Numbered from the stretch's first letter, positions 28,503 through 37,197 are shown. The stretch: DNA of 64,000 nt from Filimonas zeae (GCF_014641615.1 NZ_BMIB01000002.1:1054001-1118000); one strand, 5' to 3'. Program-made: numbers and translations. Notes: a model not told the origin generated them from the letters alone.

Positions 28503-28985
28503 TTATTTAAAATTTCCACTAACACCTTTTATTGTAAACTTAACCTCGAACATACTTTTAAACTCCAAATCGACAACATTTCTTATCCCATCAGGATATC
28601 TATTTAATTGCGCTGCAGTAAGTTTATAATTTCTCCTATTCTCCGAAGTGCTCTCCTGAACAGACATACCCATTAAATTCGCATTGGCTGACAATATAGG
28701 TTTATCAAATCTAAAGTCTAAATCGACCCCAAAAACGGGAACTTTTTCATTATTGCCTAATGCAATAACTGTCACAAAATATCCAGAAGAATCTCGATAT
28801 TGCTTTGAAGATAAAATATACAATTTAGTTGCTAAGCTTTCGTTGATAATAACCTTACCGATAGTAACATTTCCGCTATAAACATTCACCGTTTCGGCTT
28901 CTTTTATATAAGTATTATTTACATTCTGAGAAAATCCCGGAAAGACCCCATTCAAAAGAAAAACCAAAAACAAAAACCTAATCAT
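28503..28985 (-). CDS. Unknown secreted protein, 160 aa
   Basis: Not recognised. Sec signal peptide MIRFLFLVFLLNGVFPGFSQ, then a small beta-rich mature part (NVYSGNVTIGKVIINESLATKLYILSS; VFGVDLDFRFDKPILSANANL; DLEFKSMFEVKFTIKGVSG). The last segment resembles an extracellular beta-sandwich edge. Same strand as the 135-aa membrane protein gene, 100 bp upstream of it, and possibly co-transcribed. Confidence 0.5.
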   Translation of the reverse strand: MIRFLFLVFLLNGVFPGFSQNVNNTYIKEAETVNVYSGNVTIGKVIINESLATKLYILSSKQYRDSSGYFVTVIALGNNEKVPVFGVDLDFRFDKPILSANANLMGMSVQESTSENRRNYKLTAAQLNRYPDGIRNVVDLEFKSMFEVKFTIKGVSGNFK

Positions 28986-29667
28986 ACTATCTTTATTTTA
29001 AGCTATTAAATTAAAGACACACTAATCATGACATTAATAATAATAATAATAATATCAAACACCAATTACATCCTATAAATTTTAGCAAACTTAAATACTT
29101 TTCACGAATCCAAACGACTTAAAAACTAAATATATCGAAAACTCAATAGTTAACTTTAATCTACACTAGCTTCATCGAAGCTTTGTGACATTGAACCTTG
29201 CTATTATAGCTCGCTTCCTCCTCCCATAGCAAGAACTTTCAGAAACAAATGCAAACCAATCATTTGAAAGCAATAAATAAATTTCAAATGAATCCCAACC
29301 TGCAAAACATATTATTATTCTCTCAGCGGGGATTCTCAACAACGCATAAAGGCATACGCATTAAAACTACCCGTATTCAGACAACGCCAACAGATTATCT
29401 TTGGCAGGTCGTCATCGTATGTTCTCAAACACTTTCCATTCGTCCGTTCCCCACCCGAAATTCCGCACGACTGTTACCCCCATAGTATAAAAGGCATGCT
29501 GCTTTTTCTCTATAGAAGCGACAACCTTAGCACTTGCCTATTTCCCGCCTTCGCCACCAAGATGGGTAGTATTTTCATGCGTACTGAAACGATCTTTCTT
29601 GTTAATATAAGTAACCTGAACACTCGATATAATTATAAATTAAAATTCAATTTAATAAAGCCGCTTT
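28986..29667. other. AT-rich intergenic stretch with a (TAA)6 microsatellite
   Basis: 682 bp without a convincing gene. It contains six tandem TAA triplets at 29035-29052. Short open frames at 29249-29485 (plus) and 29496-29750 (plus) have no signal peptide, poor codon patterns and no recognisable similarity. A more GC-rich patch near 29320-29480 could be a decayed gene fragment, but no reading frame is long enough to identify it. Confidence 0.5.
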
Positions 29668-30822
29668 TTAATGAACATACGCCCCCTGCAACTCCCCAAT
29701 CTTCGATAAAAACCCGGAAAAAGCATCCATGGCCGCCGTCTTCGAGGTAGATATCACCTCAAAAATGCCTGTATCAGATGTAAACATGTATTCTGAATAA
29801 GCACATATGGGCAATTTCCGGTTATTGTTAAATCGCCTGTCCGGGCCACCGTTTCTGTTTACATACCGCCAGGTATAATCAATAACAGAAGCATCGTGTG
29901 GCACAAAACCGTCCTCTATAAAGCGTGTAACATTTGTGGTTACGCGGAGGTTTTTATAAAATACTGCCGCGAAGGTTTTTCCGCGCTTTATAAGCAAACG
30001 TTCAGGCAGAAAGTAAAGCTCCATGTTGTTTAATACAACATAGGGTATGGATACATTGGTAATAAAATGCTGAAGCGGAACTTTATGGGCAGCTATTCCA
30101 CTTACACCAATGCGTCTTATCAGCTTGCCGGCACCAGCATTACGCTTGAAATCGTTTGTGCGTTGGGCATTGAGGTACTGCCACACTTTAGCCGATTTGG
30201 AAAAGGAAATAAAATGAGCGCTGAACTGCTGATAAATCTGTTTGTACTGCTCGTCCATCTCATAGTTCAACTCCATCTCAAACCGCTTCTTATCCACTTT
30301 CGTTAGCCAGTAAATGAGCGGTATGAAACAAAAGAAACAGATAGCCAACTGGTATAACAGGTAAGGGTTGGTCATCTTCAGCGCATTTTCCGTTATCTGC
30401 CCACCATAAGCAGAAGGCACTATAGTCTGTTCCTGACTGAACGAGCTTATGATCAGAATGCAGAGCAACACTATCAGCGGAAAAAAGCCCCACCGCTTAA
30501 CATAAGAAGCCTGCAGACTCTTTTCAGTCAGCTCTGTAATAAACGATTTGGAATCGGTATCCGTCAGCTGCTCTACCTGTGCGGAAGTAATGTTGTTAAT
30601 CACCTCCCTTGTAGCAGGCAACGGCACATTCCGGTTGGCAGGCGGATTACCACCTATTTTTTTACGATAACTGATACCATTAGAGCTCAGATTAACATAG
30701 GTACCTCTGGGCCCCATATTAACGCGGGCTCCTTTTACACCCACCGAATAACTGACGCCACTTTTAGAAAAATTGACTCTAAACGGGCCAGCACTAACAG
30801 ATTTCCGATAAGATAAACTCAT
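29668..30822 (-). CDS. DUF4236-family membrane protein
   Basis: 384 residues. The N-terminal 55 residues (SYRKSVSAGPFRVNFSKSG, VGVKGARVNMGPRGTYVN and ISYRKKIGG) are a clear DUF4236 domain. Two membrane segments follow at about 113-132 (PLIVLLCILIISSFS) and 156-175 (LYQLAICFFCFIPLIYWL), then a long cytoplasmic part with no family I know. DUF4236 proteins occur widely and lack a known function. It starts only 5 bp after the 82-aa Cys/His protein gene and is probably the last gene of the unit that begins with the two-component genes. Confidence 0.8.
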   Translation of the reverse strand: MSLSYRKSVSAGPFRVNFSKSGVSYSVGVKGARVNMGPRGTYVNLSSNGISYRKKIGGNPPANRNVPLPATREVINNITSAQVEQLTDTDSKSFITELTEKSLQASYVKRWGFFPLIVLLCILIISSFSQEQTIVPSAYGGQITENALKMTNPYLLYQLAICFFCFIPLIYWLTKVDKKRFEMELNYEMDEQYKQIYQQFSAHFISFSKSAKVWQYLNAQRTNDFKRNAGAGKLIRRIGVSGIAAHKVPLQHFITNVSIPYVVLNNMELYFLPERLLIKRGKTFAAVFYKNLRVTTNVTRFIEDGFVPHDASVIDYTWRYVNRNGGPDRRFNNNRKLPICAYSEYMFTSDTGIFEVISTSKTAAMDAFSGFLSKIGELQGAYVH

Positions 30823-30827
30823 AACAA

Positions 30828-31076
30828 TTATTCAGGAATTTGATGATGCTGTATACTGGGAGAAGCCGGCTTCTCCCAGTTACAAAGGGTTCTATGCTTA
30901 CTCTCTGCACTGTCCAGCGTTGTTTTAACAATACGGTACTGGCAATCACTTAATCCTCTGCAGTCAGGCTTCAAATGATATTTCCGTGCATACCTGCTAC
31001 TACAGACATATACCTCCGGACTATTCATACAGCGGGCAGCGCTAAGAAAGCAGCAAACAAACAATAACGTTTTCAT
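30828..31076 (-). CDS. Small secreted Cys/His-motif protein, 82 aa
   Basis: The ATG at 31076 starts a short secretion signal (MKTLLFVCCFLSAARC); a longer upstream extension overlaps the neighbouring gene and is not preferred. The mature part, VYVCSSRYARKYHLKPDCRGL...CQYRI...SAESKHRTLCNW, is a small conserved domain seen as stand-alone proteins in many Bacteroidota, with the Y-H-x4-C-x(5)-C ... C pattern of a possible metal-binding knuckle. Function unknown. Sits between the 67-aa protein and the DUF4236 gene on the same strand. Confidence 0.65.
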   Translation of the reverse strand: MKTLLFVCCFLSAARCMNSPEVYVCSSRYARKYHLKPDCRGLSDCQYRIVKTTLDSAESKHRTLCNWEKPASPSIQHHQIPE

Positions 31077-31144
31077 TATGGATAGATAGTACATGACATA
31101 AAGAGCCACCGGCAGAAGCCCCGCCGGTAGCAGTATTGAGGTTA

Positions 31145-31348
31145 CTACTTTGTATGACAAGACGGCGAACAAACTTTGCAGCCATCTACATTAGAATAGT
31201 AACTACTTGCTTTGGCAACAGCATCCTGACAGGTAGAAAAATCTCCCAGATATACGCGATTCTCTGGCTTTGGAAGAAACGGGCAGGATTCATTGTGTAC
31301 TTCATGTTCACCCGTAGGCTGGGCATTGGTAGAAACGTAATACTTCAT
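31145..31348 (-). CDS. Small cytoplasmic Cys/His-rich protein, 67 aa
   Basis: 67 residues from an ATG with no signal peptide. The pattern is YYVSTNAQ...HEVHNESCPFLP...YLGDFSTCQDAVAKA...DGCKVCSPSCH. It looks like a cytoplasmic relative of the neighbouring 82-aa secreted protein: tyrosine strand, H-x3-C, a short strand, a C-x2-A-x2-A helix and a terminal C-x2-C-x3-C. Possible zinc or other metal site; function unknown. Lies 90 bp after the response regulator and 68 bp before the 82-aa gene. Confidence 0.65.
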   Translation of the reverse strand: MKYYVSTNAQPTGEHEVHNESCPFLPKPENRVYLGDFSTCQDAVAKASSYYSNVDGCKVCSPSCHTK

Positions 31349-31438
31349 AGCGCTTTGTTTATTATTGTGCGTTAAAAGTAGTCTCCCCTTAAAACCTAAT
31401 TATACGGAAAACCGTAAGCAGGAATTATTATCTGCTGC

Positions 31439-32104
31439 TTATATAATACCCATATCCTTACAAAAAGCAACCAGTTGCTCGTTCTTGGAAAAGCCAAGCA
31501 CTTCTCTTATATAAGCCAGCCGCTTTTCCAGGCTGCTTAATCCCGAGGGGCGTATTTTATTTTCTGCCAGATAAGCGGGTATATCTTTCTGATGCATGCC
31601 TTCTGCCAAACGGGATATAACCATAATATCGTATTCGGAGAAGTCGTGCGTATTCTTTTGTTTAATCAACTGGGTAAGATGTCTGGGAAAATGGCGTTGA
31701 TGCCGGGAAACAGCTTCTACGGCTGTTACCAGTTCTTTGGCATCATGTCTGGCTTTACGTACATAACCATCAATATCCAGCTGCTGAAATAACATCTCAA
31801 TAGTGGCAGCGCGGTGCTCTGCAGAAAACACAATTATTTTCAAGTCGGGCTGTATCTGGCGCACCGCAGGTATAAGCGTAAGGCCGCCGGTTATTTTCTG
31901 TACATTGGCATCTTCTTCAAAAGACAAATCAGTAATAAGTAAGTCATAAGGCTGCCCTTTCTGTATAGCCATCTGCACCTTAGCAAAGGCGTCATCACAA
32001 TAGTAAACGTAATGCGGGTCTGCAATACTCAACTCCTCCATCGTCTTCTGCACAGAAATATTTGTGCTTTCATGGTCTTCGGCTATCAGTACCTTTTTAA
32101 TCAT
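31439..32104 (-). CDS. Two-component response regulator, receiver plus C-terminal HTH-like domain
   Basis: 221 residues. Receiver domain at 1-125 with acidic pocket E9/D10, phospho-acceptor D59 (DLLITDLSF), S in IVFSAE and K in DGYVRKAR. The C-terminal part (about 150-221) is helical and in the NarL/LuxR position but diverged (FSEYDIMVISRLAEGMHQKDIPAYLAENKI...LSSLEKRLAYIREVLG), so DNA binding is likely but not of the standard consensus. The start codon overlaps the histidine kinase stop by 8 bp, so the two are translationally coupled partners. Confidence 0.88.
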   Translation of the reverse strand: MIKKVLIAEDHESTNISVQKTMEELSIADPHYVYYCDDAFAKVQMAIQKGQPYDLLITDLSFEEDANVQKITGGLTLIPAVRQIQPDLKIIVFSAEHRAATIEMLFQQLDIDGYVRKARHDAKELVTAVEAVSRHQRHFPRHLTQLIKQKNTHDFSEYDIMVISRLAEGMHQKDIPAYLAENKIRPSGLSSLEKRLAYIREVLGFSKNEQLVAFCKDMGII

Positions 32105-33758
32105 GTGTGTATTCTATTGGAAATGAAATCAGAATCCTGGTACCTTTTACAGCACCCGTATCAAAAGTAATTGTGCCGTTTAACCCCTGAATACGGTTTC
32201 CCGTATTGGTTAATCCATTTCCTGAAATATTACCGGCAGGCAACCCTACCCCATCGTCGGTATAAAGAATATTCACCTGATTATTTACCTGCTCAAACCG
32301 TATTACCACATTATCCGCATGGCTATGCTTTTTCATGTTCACCAGCAACTCCTGTAGTATATGCCGCACTTCTGTTTTTGCACGGGCATCTACCTTCTGC
32401 CACAAGGCTTTGTTATTGCCCACACCCATTACCTTGGTTTGCTGTGTAGCAAAAGTTTCGAACAACCCGGCCACCGCTTCCTGAAAATCCGTTTCCGCTG
32501 TTTCCGTATGCTCATAAGAGATATCGCGGGATTGTTCATACATCTCTTCTATCTTATCCAGCAGGCTTTCTTTATCAATTACTTCCTGATGTTCCACTTC
32601 CACCATAATACGATAGAGCCCGTTCGCTACTACATCATGCACCTTCTGCGAGGTTTTCAGCTGATGCTCACGAATGGCATTCTGCGCCCTCCACTCCAGC
32701 TTCCGTTTCCTTTTCCGGTACCAGCCCCATGCGTAAAATAATATCAGCAACACGCCACCTATTACAAACCACTGCTGTATAATCTGAAGCTTTTTATCGG
32801 CATTCTCCTTCTGTAATTCCAGATTCTCGGCTTTGTTTTTCTCCGATTCATAACGGATTAAGGCAAACTGATTTTTAGCGTTACTCCTGGCCGTTTGCGT
32901 ACTATCGTTCAGATACTGATAGCGGGTAAAATATTGTTTGCTGCTGGTAGCAGTACTCAATGCTATTAATTTCTGCAGGGCCTCCATTTCATCATCCGCA
33001 CTATTGAGCTGGCGGGCAACCGTATACATTTTATGGGCATATATCAATGCCGAATCAGGGTGAGAACGGGCGTAATAGTCAGATAAATGCGCATAACTGG
33101 CATTTTGCCCCCACGCATCCTCCTGCTTCAGCCTGATACCCAGGGCAGACCAGAATTCCGGCGCTGCATTGTAAGCGGGCTGTTGCAGCCATTTTGTTCT
33201 GGCCCGGTTAGACAAAAGCCGTGCATACACTTTGGCATCCGGCACAGGGTTACCTAAAACAGAATCGTAGAGTGCTATCGCCCTTTCAAAGTCTTTTTTC
33301 TTCTGCCAGGCAAGCGCCTTATTATTCAGAAACACCAGTTTATAGTCTTCATTCTGTGCAAACTTCAGTGCCAGATTATAATACCCGATAGCAGCCTCGT
33401 AATTTTTCAGATTCAGACTGGTACTTCCCAGTTCATTGAAATCGGAAGACAAGCAGTAGTGATCCCTTTCCCTTCTTTCATCCAGATACTTTAGTGAGGT
33501 TAACAGACTTTCCTGACTTCCAAAATAATCTCCCGCATCGGACTGAATGGCTGCCATATTATTATAAGCCATAGCAACCAGTAAACTGTCTTTAGAATGT
33601 TGTACTACACGGGTAAAATAATAAAAAGCCGAATCATTCTGCCGGTATATAAGCGACTCGGCTTTAGCATAATCCGGCTCTCTTACCACCGGAGGTATTG
33701 CTTTTTTTTGTTGACAGGCAAACAGGCAAGCCATTAGGGCTATTACGTACAGGCGCAT
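32097..33758 (-). CDS. TPR sensor histidine kinase (lipoprotein-type signal)
   Basis: About 553 residues from the ATG at 33758 (MRLYVIALMACLFACQ), chosen because the upstream extension would overlap a terminator hairpin. TPR-like repeats occupy about 50-310, a membrane segment lies at about 325-345 (WFVIGGVLLILFYAWGW), the dimerisation helix carries LKTSQKVHDVVANGLY with the probable phospho-histidine, and the HATPase domain is intact: ELLVNMKKH (N box), DDGVGLP (G1), GNGLTNTGNRI (G2). It senses through periplasmic TPRs and phosphorylates the overlapping response regulator. Contrast with the degenerate kinase at 18010-20004. Confidence 0.9.
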   Translation of the reverse strand: MRLYVIALMACLFACQQKKAIPPVVREPDYAKAESLIYRQNDSAFYYFTRVVQHSKDSLLVAMAYNNMAAIQSDAGDYFGSQESLLTSLKYLDERRERDHYCLSSDFNELGSTSLNLKNYEAAIGYYNLALKFAQNEDYKLVFLNNKALAWQKKKDFERAIALYDSVLGNPVPDAKVYARLLSNRARTKWLQQPAYNAAPEFWSALGIRLKQEDAWGQNASYAHLSDYYARSHPDSALIYAHKMYTVARQLNSADDEMEALQKLIALSTATSSKQYFTRYQYLNDSTQTARSNAKNQFALIRYESEKNKAENLELQKENADKKLQIIQQWFVIGGVLLILFYAWGWYRKRKRKLEWRAQNAIREHQLKTSQKVHDVVANGLYRIMVEVEHQEVIDKESLLDKIEEMYEQSRDISYEHTETAETDFQEAVAGLFETFATQQTKVMGVGNNKALWQKVDARAKTEVRHILQELLVNMKKHSHADNVVIRFEQVNNQVNILYTDDGVGLPAGNISGNGLTNTGNRIQGLNGTITFDTGAVKGTRILISFPIEYTHD

Positions 33759-33783
33759 TTTTTCAGGGCTATTTAGCCTAAAA

Positions 33784-33849
33784 ATAAAAAAATAGCCTGT
33801 GATTAACACCAGGCTATAAAAAAGAAAGGCAAGCTAATGCCTGCCTTTC
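33784..33849 (-). terminator. Two tandem intrinsic terminators upstream of the kinase gene
   Basis: On the minus strand: stem GAAAGGCA / TGCCTTTC (33824-33831 and 33842-33849) followed by TTCTTTTTT, then stem ATAGCCTG / CAGGCTAT (33792-33799 and 33810-33817) followed by TTTTTTT. They end the 53-aa gene and isolate it from the kinase. Confidence 0.75.
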
Positions 33850-33857
33850 GTATGTTT

Positions 33858-34019
33858 TTATATCTGCGGTTTGGGAGGAAGCGGTGGATTCGGCGGCACA
33901 TGTCCTGTTTCGCCGCCGGTATCCATGGTACTTACCGGTGCACCATTATTACTATTTGTATTACCGTTGTTGTTGGGGCACACCAATGCCATAAAGAGCG
34001 CTATAAAAATGTGTAACAT
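33858..34019 (-). CDS. 53-residue proline/asparagine-rich putative lipoprotein
   Basis: Short gene with an ATG at 34019 and TAA at 33858-33860. Hydrophobic start MLHIFIALFMALVC gives a possible lipidation cysteine at residue 14, then NNNGNTNSNNG, then a C terminus HVPPNPPLPPKPQI. Supported by a strong terminator directly after it and an AT-rich upstream region. No known family; small cell-envelope lipoproteins of this composition are common in the phylum. Upstream of the kinase unit and possibly part of the same stress or envelope response. Confidence 0.5.
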   Translation of the reverse strand: MLHIFIALFMALVCPNNNGNTNSNNGAPVSTMDTGGETGHVPPNPPLPPKPQI

Positions 34020-34376
34020 TTTAATTTAATTTAATAAGTATGAAAAAATGGGTGCGGCCAGGTTCCGGGCACTGAACCGCGGGAGAGGTAAGAAGCGCTT
34101 CTTACATGTTTGGGAAGAGAGAAGGCATTGATTGCGAAGACTTGTAAACGTTTCCCAGGCCGGTTATTCACCTTCGCTTTCTCTGCTTATTGCGTAATCA
34201 ATCTGATCAGATAAACCGCCGATCAACGCGGTGTGTTTTGATTACAAAGCAAAGGTATAGCGGCCCAAGAGGCTGATTAGCAAACGATTCCGATATTTCC
34301 GGTAATTCCTGTACAATTCCGGAAATACCGGAACGATTCCGAAAATTCGATTAGCTTTACTATTATATTTCTTGAA
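34020..34376. promoter_or_regulatory. Highly structured divergent intergenic region
   Basis: No gene. It holds a 16-bp perfect palindrome TAAGAAGCGCTTCTTA (34089-34104); a nested structure GTAATCAA (34194-34201) / TTGATTAC (34238-34245) enclosing ATCTGATCAGAT and CCGC / GCGG; a GGTTC / GAACC hairpin near 34060; and, next to the plus-strand gene, two direct copies of AACGATTCCGA (34283, 34332) flanking TTCCGG-AAATA-CCGGAA. It could hold a structured leader RNA for the 53-aa gene and an operator for the 346-aa gene. Confidence 0.45.
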
Positions 34377-35417
34377 ATGTATCCTGATTATCTATCATTA
34401 GTCATTGAGGAGTATGAGATGAAACTGGCACAGAATGCCATTTCTCAACGATTGATAAACCCTACTCGTGCAAGTCTCCGCGACGAGTGCCTGGAAGTGT
34501 GTCACCATCGCTATCAGAAGAAAGATGAAGGCTGCTTAGCAACCTTTTTTGGTTTACAGAAGGACCATGCCTCCTATTTAAAGGCAATAGAAATGCACGA
34601 CATTGAGAAATTCAAACCGCTGATTAATTACTTAAATAAACTTAAAACCGGTAAAGCCAGTACCGGAAAAAAGAATATTGAACTGTTAGCCTGGCTGATT
34701 GATTTTGAAGACAGGCCTTTTATTCTCGGAAAAGTTTATAAGGAAAAAGCAAAGCAAAGTGGGAAAGAACAAGAGAATACGGAGGAAGAAATTCCGGTAT
34801 TACCTGGCGGAGTAGCAGAAGATGAAAGAAAGACTGACCCCAATAGCGACGGACATCAAGCAAACAAAATAGCTAAACAGCAGGATATAGTTGAAGAAGA
34901 TAAGAAGGCAGAACCAGACGCCTCACCTGAACCAATACGGGAACCCGTAAAAGAAACCAGTGGAGGAACAACAAAAACAGGAGATGCCCATTTAATAGAA
35001 CCTGTAAAATCCACTATTACTTTTAAGAAACAACGGATAACTATATTAGCAATTGTACTTATATCATCTTTAAGCCTGGGAGGTTATTGGTTGGGAAATA
35101 AAAACAGTACAAAACCCGTATTAACCGGCCAGGAAGGTTGTATGTATTGGACAGGTGACCACTATGAGCAAATACCCTGTAATCAGAAAATGGATGGAGT
35201 GCTGGTGATAGCGCTGGATGCGGAAAAACTAACGCATTTCAAAAAGATAACGAACACAGATACCATCACATCAAAGTCTAAAGGATGGGTATGGTATACT
35301 AAAATAGACAATGTGGTAGAATTTTTCACATCAGATGGTTACCACCCCATCCAATATGAGAGAAGGTTAAGGCCGGTAACAGATCGCATTATAGATAGGT
35401 ATGTTCAACGCAAGTAA
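34377..35417 (+). CDS. Single-pass membrane protein, unknown, 346 aa
   Basis: The N-terminal 140 residues are helical and cytoplasmic (LSLVIEEYEMKLAQ...LRDECLEVCHHRYQKKDEGCLATFFG...LLAWLIDFEDRPF), then a long acidic/proline linker (about 135-215), a membrane segment at about 223-241 (ITILAIVLISSLSLGGYWLG), and a periplasmic domain containing EGCMYWTGDHYEQIPCNQK and a C-terminal YVQRK. I recall similar proteins in other Bacteroidota without a function. The architecture of a cytoplasmic helical domain joined to a periplasmic domain suggests a sensor or anti-sigma-like role, but this is inference. Confidence 0.6.
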   Translation: MYPDYLSLVIEEYEMKLAQNAISQRLINPTRASLRDECLEVCHHRYQKKDEGCLATFFGLQKDHASYLKAIEMHDIEKFKPLINYLNKLKTGKASTGKKNIELLAWLIDFEDRPFILGKVYKEKAKQSGKEQENTEEEIPVLPGGVAEDERKTDPNSDGHQANKIAKQQDIVEEDKKAEPDASPEPIREPVKETSGGTTKTGDAHLIEPVKSTITFKKQRITILAIVLISSLSLGGYWLGNKNSTKPVLTGQEGCMYWTGDHYEQIPCNQKMDGVLVIALDAEKLTHFKKITNTDTITSKSKGWVWYTKIDNVVEFFTSDGYHPIQYERRLRPVTDRIIDRYVQRK

Positions 35418-35427
35418 GTTGTAAATA

Positions 35428-35470
35428 AAACAAGCGAACTGCGCAATTTTCCTGCACCATCCGCTTGTTT
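35428..35470. terminator. Hairpin between convergent genes
   Basis: AAACAAGCG (35428-35436) pairs with CGCTTGTTT (35462-35470) across a 25-nt loop, followed by AATTTGA. It probably serves both converging transcripts. Confidence 0.55.
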
Positions 35471-35488
35471 AATTTGACTTATCCGAAA

Positions 35489-36422
35489 CTAATTGGTAGT
35501 AAAAACCGGCACCTTTATAGTTTTAACAGTCAATGGTGTTTTAACCTGCACCCTCTCCATAGTAGCCTTTTCTACTATAGCCACCACCTCAATCATTATC
35601 TCTAAACCATAACTGGGACTCGGATTTTTGAAACCCAGAAAATAAGTACCTTGATTACAGCAGCTATTAACCTTCACAACCCCTGACATAACATTCAAGC
35701 GGGTACCCTCAGCTATATATTTCCATTTCTGCTCCTCCTTTCTTTCAAAAGCCTGAAAATATTCGGTAGGTAATAAATAGACATCGCAGTAATCAGCGCC
35801 CGGCGGTTGACCAAGCATATTAAGAGCTATAGATAATGGTCCACCACCAGCAAGCATTTTTGATAAAGTAGAAAAAAGTTTCATCTGATCTTTTGTAGCC
35901 TGAACATTGGCCTTGTTCCTCGTAGCAGCAAATGTGTAATACCATTCTACCGTGTTAGCTGGCAAAGTTATCGGGAAAGTAATGCGTGACTTTCCAGTAC
36001 TAAAGGTTGCATTCAATCCGCCATTCAGGTAATGATTAATTGGAGTCTGCAACGCCACAGCTTCAAAACTTGCATTTGTTTTTTTATCTGTATAACTTAT
36101 TAAAAAAGAAGTATCCTGTTTTGTCATCCATGCAACATTTCTGCTAAAACTAGCTGGTGCTTCCGAATCGGGCACACATTTTAATATAAACTTACACTGC
36201 CTGTCGAAAAGGTGATTGGTAGTTACGGAGATTTTATAGATAGAGGTTCTGGGTATTTTAAGCTTCACCCCCTGTAAATTCTGAACATTATTATTGGTAT
36301 ACAAAATGGATTTTGATTCGTAGTCCGTTATCGAAACAATCTGAGTTCCCTTCTTATTTTCTGTAGCAAAATAAGGCATAAGATGCAAACAGCATCATTG
36401 CAGCAAGGGCAATATTCTTCAT
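35489..36422 (-). CDS. Unknown secreted protein with a frameshift in its signal peptide
   Basis: The body (about 295 residues) is open to 35489, but its frame starts only with a weak TTG (36388) and no signal peptide. An ATG at 36422 in another frame encodes a normal signal peptide (MKNIALAAMMLFASYAL). Removing one base from the four-base T run (AAAA at 36368-36371 on the plus strand) joins them into ...ASYALFATENKKGT with a good cleavage site. So the gene carries a one-base insertion, a sequencing error, or a phase-variable tract. The mature protein has a lipid- or sugar-binding beta-sandwich look (ITFPITLPANTVEWYYTFAA); family not recognised. Confidence 0.55.
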
Positions 36423-36593
36423 TTTATTTAGCAGGGTTGTTTAAAGCAAAATACATATTTTAAAAATATAAAAAACTAAATCTATAGAATAAGGGAAACC
36501 GGAATATCAGGAATGACATATAATTTAGTACAGTATATAATGCTACCTACTAAAAAACGAACTGAAGCTCTACCGTATCCGAGAAGAAACAAA
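36423..36593. other. AT-rich intergenic, no gene
   Basis: Contains a short inverted repeat ATATTTT / AAAATAT near 36450 and nothing recognisable. Precedes the first leader element. Confidence 0.4.
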
Positions 36594-36672
36594 TCAATGT
36601 AATTACACTGATAAGTACTGAGAAATATTTCATCCCACCATCCCCCAATTACTTTCCCGGGTATCTATTATA
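36594..36672 (+). repeat. Leader element copy 1
   Basis: Starts with TCAATGTAATTACACTGA (palindromic core TGTAATTACA at 36598) and ends with GGTATCTATTATA at 36660, with CATCCCCCA between. Shared with copies at 37189 and 38935; the two boxes are 62 bp apart. It lies about 175 bp upstream of the short open frame at 36847. Confidence 0.65.
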
Positions 36673-36846
36673 ATGGAGCTTCTGTTTTTACACACAAACA
36701 GTATAAACACCGCAATAACAGAGGCAATCGACTCCTGTTTTCAATAGAAATACAATTCAAAAATAGTTGCAACTATTACAGAAAGAAATACCTAAACATC
36801 GGTAGTTACAGCAGTAGTATTACTGATCATTTTACCCTATGCTAAA

Positions 36847-37197
36847 ATGAATATTATCGCAATTCTGCTTACTATCTGTATGAAATCAGTAATGGCTTAT
36901 TTCCAAAATGGTAATAGAATACCAGGCAGTACTCACCCGAAATTATCCGAACTGGCGACTTTTTCTTCACAATTTATTTCCTCACCGTGTACTATCGCGA
37001 CAAGTTTTACAGCTATAAAATTCATCCCCACATATGTGGCGACGAGTTTTACATGTGTGAGGATCATCCCCACACAAGCAAAACAGGGCTATACTAATGG
37101 AGAAGCAAGTTTCCCAACTGTTAAAATGGCCACCGCATATCCCTTGAGGTATTCATATATTATATGGATCAAATTCCCGAACCAAACATTGATGTAA
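36847..37197 (+). pseudogene. Decayed copy of the 37449 secreted-protein gene
   Basis: The first 23 codons (MNIIAILLTICMKSVMAYFQNGN) match the signal peptide of the next gene (MVVIASVITICMIPVMVYTQNGK), and 70 bp upstream match too, but one A is missing before this ATG so the original start (at 36839) runs into TGA. After the signal peptide the similarity stops and the sequence holds two 42-bp tandem repeats. Probably a duplicated, then rearranged gene; expression is uncertain. Confidence 0.4.
36997..37080 (+). repeat. Two tandem 42-bp units
   Basis: GCGAC-A/G-AGTTTTACA ... CATCCCCACA at 36997 and again at 37039, period 42 bp, about 75% identical by eye. The same 42-bp period is used by the half-units of the large array at 38070-38514, although sequences differ. 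Confidence 0.55.

Noticed and set aside
29249..29750. Two short open frames in the AT-rich gap
   Set aside because: No signal peptide, no recognisable domain, and poor codon usage; not supportable as genes.
34055..34110. Possible tRNA because of GGTTC-like and GAACC-like segments
   Set aside because: No acceptor stem, anticodon loop or CCA-like end can be arranged; the segments form a simple hairpin instead.
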